This document shows positions 59,757 to 64,000 of a stretch of 64,000 bases of DNA, in pieces. The position numbers and the translations under genes are program-made. This DNA comes from Basidiobolus meristosporus CBS 931.73 (taxonomy: Eukaryota; Basidiobolomycota; Basidiobolomycetes; Basidiobolales; Basidiobolaceae): contig MCFE01000433.1 in NCBI GenBank assembly GCA_002104905.1, positions 1 through 64,000 of the forward strand, in the 5' to 3' direction. Numbering within the stretch: position 1 is the stretch's first letter; each line of letters begins with the position of its first letter. The notes beneath the pieces were generated by a model. The model worked only from the letters and a program-made list of their open reading frames with translations, ran no database searches and was not told the DNA's origin.

Positions 59757-60639
59757 ACTTCTCATAATGCTCCAGACACATTTCTCTCAGTGGATGTGTT
59801 CTTGTATGAACATACTGTGCATTAATAAGTATCTTAACTATTTTACCTATTCCGCTGTGTTCTCTTATATATGACTTTACTCTTTATTTACCTGTTAATA
59901 TGCTGAATCTCTTCAGATATTGAAATGTGTGCTCTACCCTCACTCTGAAATGATTAAATATCTCATTGTAGAGCTTCTGCTTCCTGCTAAGCACACCATT
60001 CCTTGGCTTCCTATAAGCTGTAATACATCCTAATCTGTGACAATCCTCTTCTATATAGGCCAAGTCTGCCATACATTTCTCCCCTCTACTGAATTCAGGA
60101 AGATTCTCTACTCAGAGTACTTTGTCATGCCTACTTCCAGAAAATGGCCCACTAAACCAGATGATGTTACCCTCAATGTCAGACAGTGCTTGAAACCTCA
60201 CACAGTGTGCCTTGTACTTGCCAAAATAAAAGTGCCTCTGCCCTCTAGAAGGTCAGTTAATCCTCACTGGGAAGGTATCCAAAATACTCCTGATATGGAA
60301 CCTGTTGCTGAACACTCTGGGATATGGAAGTCTATTGGAGCTTCTGAACCTAGTATTCCAAGCTTGCTCTAAGTCATTCATACCCTCTGCAAGGTGGTTC
60401 TCCATTGCTGTTAGCTGGGAATAGAAGCTTCTAGGACTTTTGTTGCCATGGATGGTGGGATGAAACCTTGTAGGGCAATAGTTCTTGTAATAGCAGAGAA
60501 GCTTAACAAGGGATCTCCTTGAGTAGAATGGGGTAGATGGTCCACAGTACTTGGAATACATCTCCTCTAGTGCGTCAAAATGAAATCCAGTGGTAGTGAT
60601 GGGATTGATGAGAAAAGACCATTCAGATGAGTAAGTCAT
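59757..60639 (-). pseudogene. Harbinger copy 3 transposase, broken
   Basis: Collinear with the copy 2 transposase. A nonsense TGA at 60255-60253 replaces an Arg codon just after PVRIN. Further breaks leave CMADLAYIEED and HFRVRVEHTFQYLK as separate pieces. The three acidic positions can still be traced, but no full protein is possible. Confidence 0.75.
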
Positions 60640-60998
60640 ATTAAAATTGGTGGATGATTGTATGGAGTTGGCATGAGTTGATTCAGCACAATCTGCATTA
60701 TTTATCTGATTTTTAATGCATTATGATTAAACCTCCATCAATTGCCATGTATCCCATCATTATGTTGCAAAAATCATCCGCAAACAATGCCTTAGTACTT
60801 TTAGTGACGCTTTACTCATAGGTCTATAATCAAATAGGAAGTCTGCAATTGATGTGACCTAATCCGTGTCAATGCAATCCAAGATGCATCATGCATAATA
60901 TATGGAAAATTCAACAGTCACATTAGTTTTCATATATATTTCATATAAGACCAGGTTGATGCCAATATACTGCTGTATAAGTATCCAAATCTGTTGCT

Positions 60999-62245
60999 AT
61001 GGTCCCCATACCAAGTCTGAGCTCATCTTTAGTACAACCCAGACAAAACCCATCCCCCAGCTCACAAGCTTGGTCTGGACCGGAAAGGTTGATGTTGGAT
61101 CTGTTTGAGTTCTTGCCAAATGATTTTAGTATGGCCTGAGTATCAACAATGAGCCTTCATACAGATATTTGGGCACTACTGATTAATCTAGCAGAACTAG
61201 ATACCTCAGAGAGCCAAGAAAGATGGAAGAACTTGAGTAGAAAGCTGTGGCATGAGTTCTACATCAAGATGCCATCCAATGTATGTAAGAAGATATATAA
61301 CAAGACAAGTATTGAAATCAAGAATGAGCTGAGAGTGAGGGGATTTGATGAAGAAGCTGCATGGGAACAATTTTGCGCGCAATATGCACAGTATGGGCTG
61401 GATGTGTCCATTTGTGCCTTAACTTTGGGAACCAAAGATATTTTGAATGAGTTTTTGCCTCAAATGACTAATGTACTATGTGATATATTAGTAGAGCTAA
61501 GTGGCTTCCAAGAGCAATATACACAGGACTCATCCAGGCAACAGTTGCAAAGTAGTAGACAGAGAGTAAGTGAATACCTTGAGGAATCAGATGGTGAGCT
61601 TCAGGAGGAAGAATACAGACTGTGAGTAACATTGTCCAGATTGCGCCAGCATGCCTTGCTGAATTCCTTACCATCTATTGCAACCATAGCGTGCCAGTGC
61701 ACATCAGTCAGACTATGCCAACAACCTTTTAGCAGAACACCCTGCATCAAGTCAATATGCATTGGGTCAACACGCACGCTTCAGAGCAAAGCTACCAGAA
61801 CTTGCCAAACTGCTCATTTAGACACAAGTCCATTGGAGCGGACCAAGTCACGTCAACATGCAGCATCACATTGAACTCAGCCAAGGGCCATCTCAACGTG
61901 TCAAGTTGTGCCTGTGCATGCCATTTTGCCTGACCATCAGCAAGTTACTTCTGGTGAACTGACTGATGATGACCAACATGAAGTGCCTCAACCACCAGAG
62001 CCCTTGGCAAGTAAAAGAATGCATCAGCATGTGGCACTCCAGGCTGGTTCAGTTGGTTCAGTCAAAGCAATTTAGTGTGGCCAAGCTGCAACATTGCAAT
62101 CATCAACTAGGAGGCAAAATACTGACTACAAATACACAAGTAGCCAAGATGATAGTCAGCCAGGAAGTAGTGTAGGTGTGCAAAATGAGTCACTACCAAA
62201 TGCTTCAGTAGTAATCCCTGTGAGAAAAAAACCCAGGAGAAGATG
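60999..62245 (+). pseudogene. Harbinger copy 3 second ORF, broken
   Basis: Collinear with copy 2 ORF2. The region 61149-61625 is open (HTDIWALLINLAELDTSESQ ...), then a stop and several shifts follow. Arg codons of copy 2 (CGx) are Cys, Trp, stop or His here, as expected from CpG decay. Confidence 0.75.
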
Positions 62246-62988
62246 ATGCAATTGCTTTGAATTACTATTATTTGTAATGATCCCAACCCATTTTTTTGCA
62301 ATCCAAATCAAGCCATTGCAATTCAGTGATCATCAAATATTTGATTTAAGTAATATCAAGTTTGTCTCACATTTGAGACAGAACCCCTATAACTAAACAC
62401 CCTGCATATATATACATCATATGTAATACCAGTGCAGCTACTGGATCTGTTTGGCACCTACCCAATCACCAGCATGCTAGCTATGACACCTTGTACAATC
62501 ACTAGGATCAGGGATTTACTTGCTCAATGGGCAAAATGAGATATTTGATGGCAAATCAGGTAGCTTGTTTAGTAGGCAATGAGCCAATTGGGGGCTGCCA
62601 GTCTCAAGATACTTTTGGACCAATTAACCACTGAGATATAGTCCAATTGGAGTGATGGTAACTAAAATGGTAGGTATCAGTGTAGCTTATAGTATGATAC
62701 ACATTTATTTCCATTTAGATTAAAGAAACATATTGAAATACCGGATTTTACCTGCCATAATAGCGGTATCCAATTGCGCACGTGATGCAAACATTATAAG
62801 TTGGTGCAATCATCCATGCCAACCCCATTGTGTCAGATTGTGCCATAGTGTCCAAGATTGTCTCACATTGTGCAAAATTGTTCAAGAACAATCCTGCCTA
62901 CTGGTAGCTATAATATTGCCCCCAATTGTTCTTTACAACCGTGGATTGTGCCACATGCCCTGGCACAGTATGATAGAACAAGTCTATT

Positions 62989-64000
62989 TTCCACTTCCCT
63001 ATTTCTCTGCTACACTAGTTTTAGTTTTATCCCACTTGTTGTACTTGATTAATACTATCCCTTATACTGGCTGACTATTGCACATGCTTACCTTATTGCA
63101 TAAATTATCCCTCACTTTATGTAAGGTTACTTGGTGTAAGTGCTTCTATATTAGGCAAGTACCTGTGCCAGTACCTGTGACACATGATCCAACTGTGTCA
63201 GGGAGGCAAAGGAACCTGTAGTAGAGGTTCTGTCAAAGGGAAACAATGCAGAAGTGAGTGAAGAAGTACAGGATGAATCCTGGGCTGAAGTATTGAACAG
63301 AACTAGGAATACTAATATGTCCTCCCACAGTCTATCCCCCATAGTGAAGGTACTAGAGCAAACCAAGGCAACCCTCCCAACACCAATTTACTGGGACTTG
63401 CCCCAGCTGCAGTCAAAGAATTGTTGGAGGGATTGAAGGAGATAACAATCCTTCATGTCAACCAGTTGGTCCTACAAAAGCCAAGTAAGGGTACATATGT
63501 AAAGCTATGTATAGAGAATAAGGAAATTCTTGCCTCTTTGACACAGGATCCTTTACATTAATCATGTCAGAGTCATTAGCAAAATGTCTAAAATTAGACA
63601 TAGTCCCCAATGGCACCATTCAAGTACAGCTAGCAAATTAACAGGTGAAACAACCACAGTCACCAATCTTCACTCAAAAGGTGATAAAAATACCATCTGC
63701 CAGCAAGATGGTGATCTCATTAGATACACCAACAGCATATTTGACAATGGGAGTAATGATAACTGCAACAAAGGTATTCCATCATCTGGAAGGAATCTTT
63801 ATCCCTAAATATGGATTCCATCAAAATTCAAAGCGCAAAATGTGAAATTCTTAGTGGTCAACAACTGACAACATATGGCGGTACTGGCTTTTGGAGTGAT
63901 GTTGTTAAGCAAAGAGGAAGTTGACAGAAACAACCAAGGACAACCTACAATCAAGGAGCCAGAAGAGGGGCTCCCCAAACTGGATGTGGGCCCCAGTCTA
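62989..64000 (+). mobile_element. Ty3/gypsy gag-protease remnant, runs off window
   Basis: Continues the gypsy element split by copy 3. Around 63535-63640 it reads FDTGSFTLIMSESLAKCLKL, the DTG active-site region of a retroviral-type aspartic protease. GIFIPKYGF follows. Stops at several points show decay. The reverse transcriptase would lie past 64000. Confidence 0.5.

Larger units (their letters stand above)
59572..62985. mobile_element. PIF/Harbinger copy 3, decayed
   Basis: 3414 bp, ends AGACTTGTTCCATTG and ..GATAGAACAAGTCT, target duplication ATT (59569-59571, 62986-62988). Collinear with copy 2 along its length. Both ORFs are broken, mostly by C-to-T/G-to-A changes at former CpG sites. 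Confidence 0.8.

Overview
The window is eukaryotic nuclear DNA, almost certainly fungal. The left half carries protein genes split by many short GT-AG introns, mostly 54-114 bp. They encode a Sec4/Rab8 GTPase, a NIPA-type Mg transporter, a cAMP-receptor-like GPCR and a C2H2 regulator. The right half is packed with Ty1/copia, Ty3/gypsy, Plavaka (CACTA-like) and PIF/Harbinger elements. I cannot fix the phylum from sequence alone.

Left half (1 to about 30.1 kb): a 5'-complete, 3'-truncated RNF213/mysterin-like giant AAA+ gene (minus, 8311 to beyond 1) with an N-terminal CBM20 domain and several frame breaks; a PNPOx-like FMN-barrel protein (10.1-10.95 kb); a six-exon Sec4/Rab8 GTPase (11.9-12.9 kb); a two-finger C2H2 protein (14.6-15.2 kb); a gene-poor stretch; a small mitochondrion-targeted protein (19.0-19.3 kb); a weakly supported two-exon gene (20.2-21.0 kb); a divergent dephospho-CoA kinase (22.2-22.9 kb); a NIPA transporter (24.6-26.3 kb) convergent with a 7TM receptor (26.8-27.9 kb); and a multi-TM RING-H2 ligase (28.5-30.05 kb).

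Right half (about 31-64 kb): an AT-rich, CpG-poor nest of elements. In order: inverted copia remnants with LTRs and a primer-binding site resembling initiator-tRNA complement; unassigned repeat sequence; a gypsy reverse-transcriptase piece; two Plavaka-like elements (38.2-42.06 and about 43.9-49.6 kb), each a divergent gene pair; copia pol remnants before and after the second; three Harbinger copies (51978-57585 interrupted, 54009-57450, 59572-62985); a 724-bp fold-back element with the same ends; and gypsy gag/protease flanking the third Harbinger copy. Copy 2 sits inside copy 1, the fold-back inside copia gag, copy 3 inside gypsy gag, and a solo LTR inside a fold-back arm.

Harbinger copy 2 keeps two intact divergent ORFs, a full DDE triad, its palindromic subterminal site and its CpGs. 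Copies 1 and 3 are broken, with TpG/CpA where copy 2 has CpG. This suggests CpG methylation and deamination as the silencing route, and copy 2 as the youngest, possibly active insertion that could also move the fold-back element.
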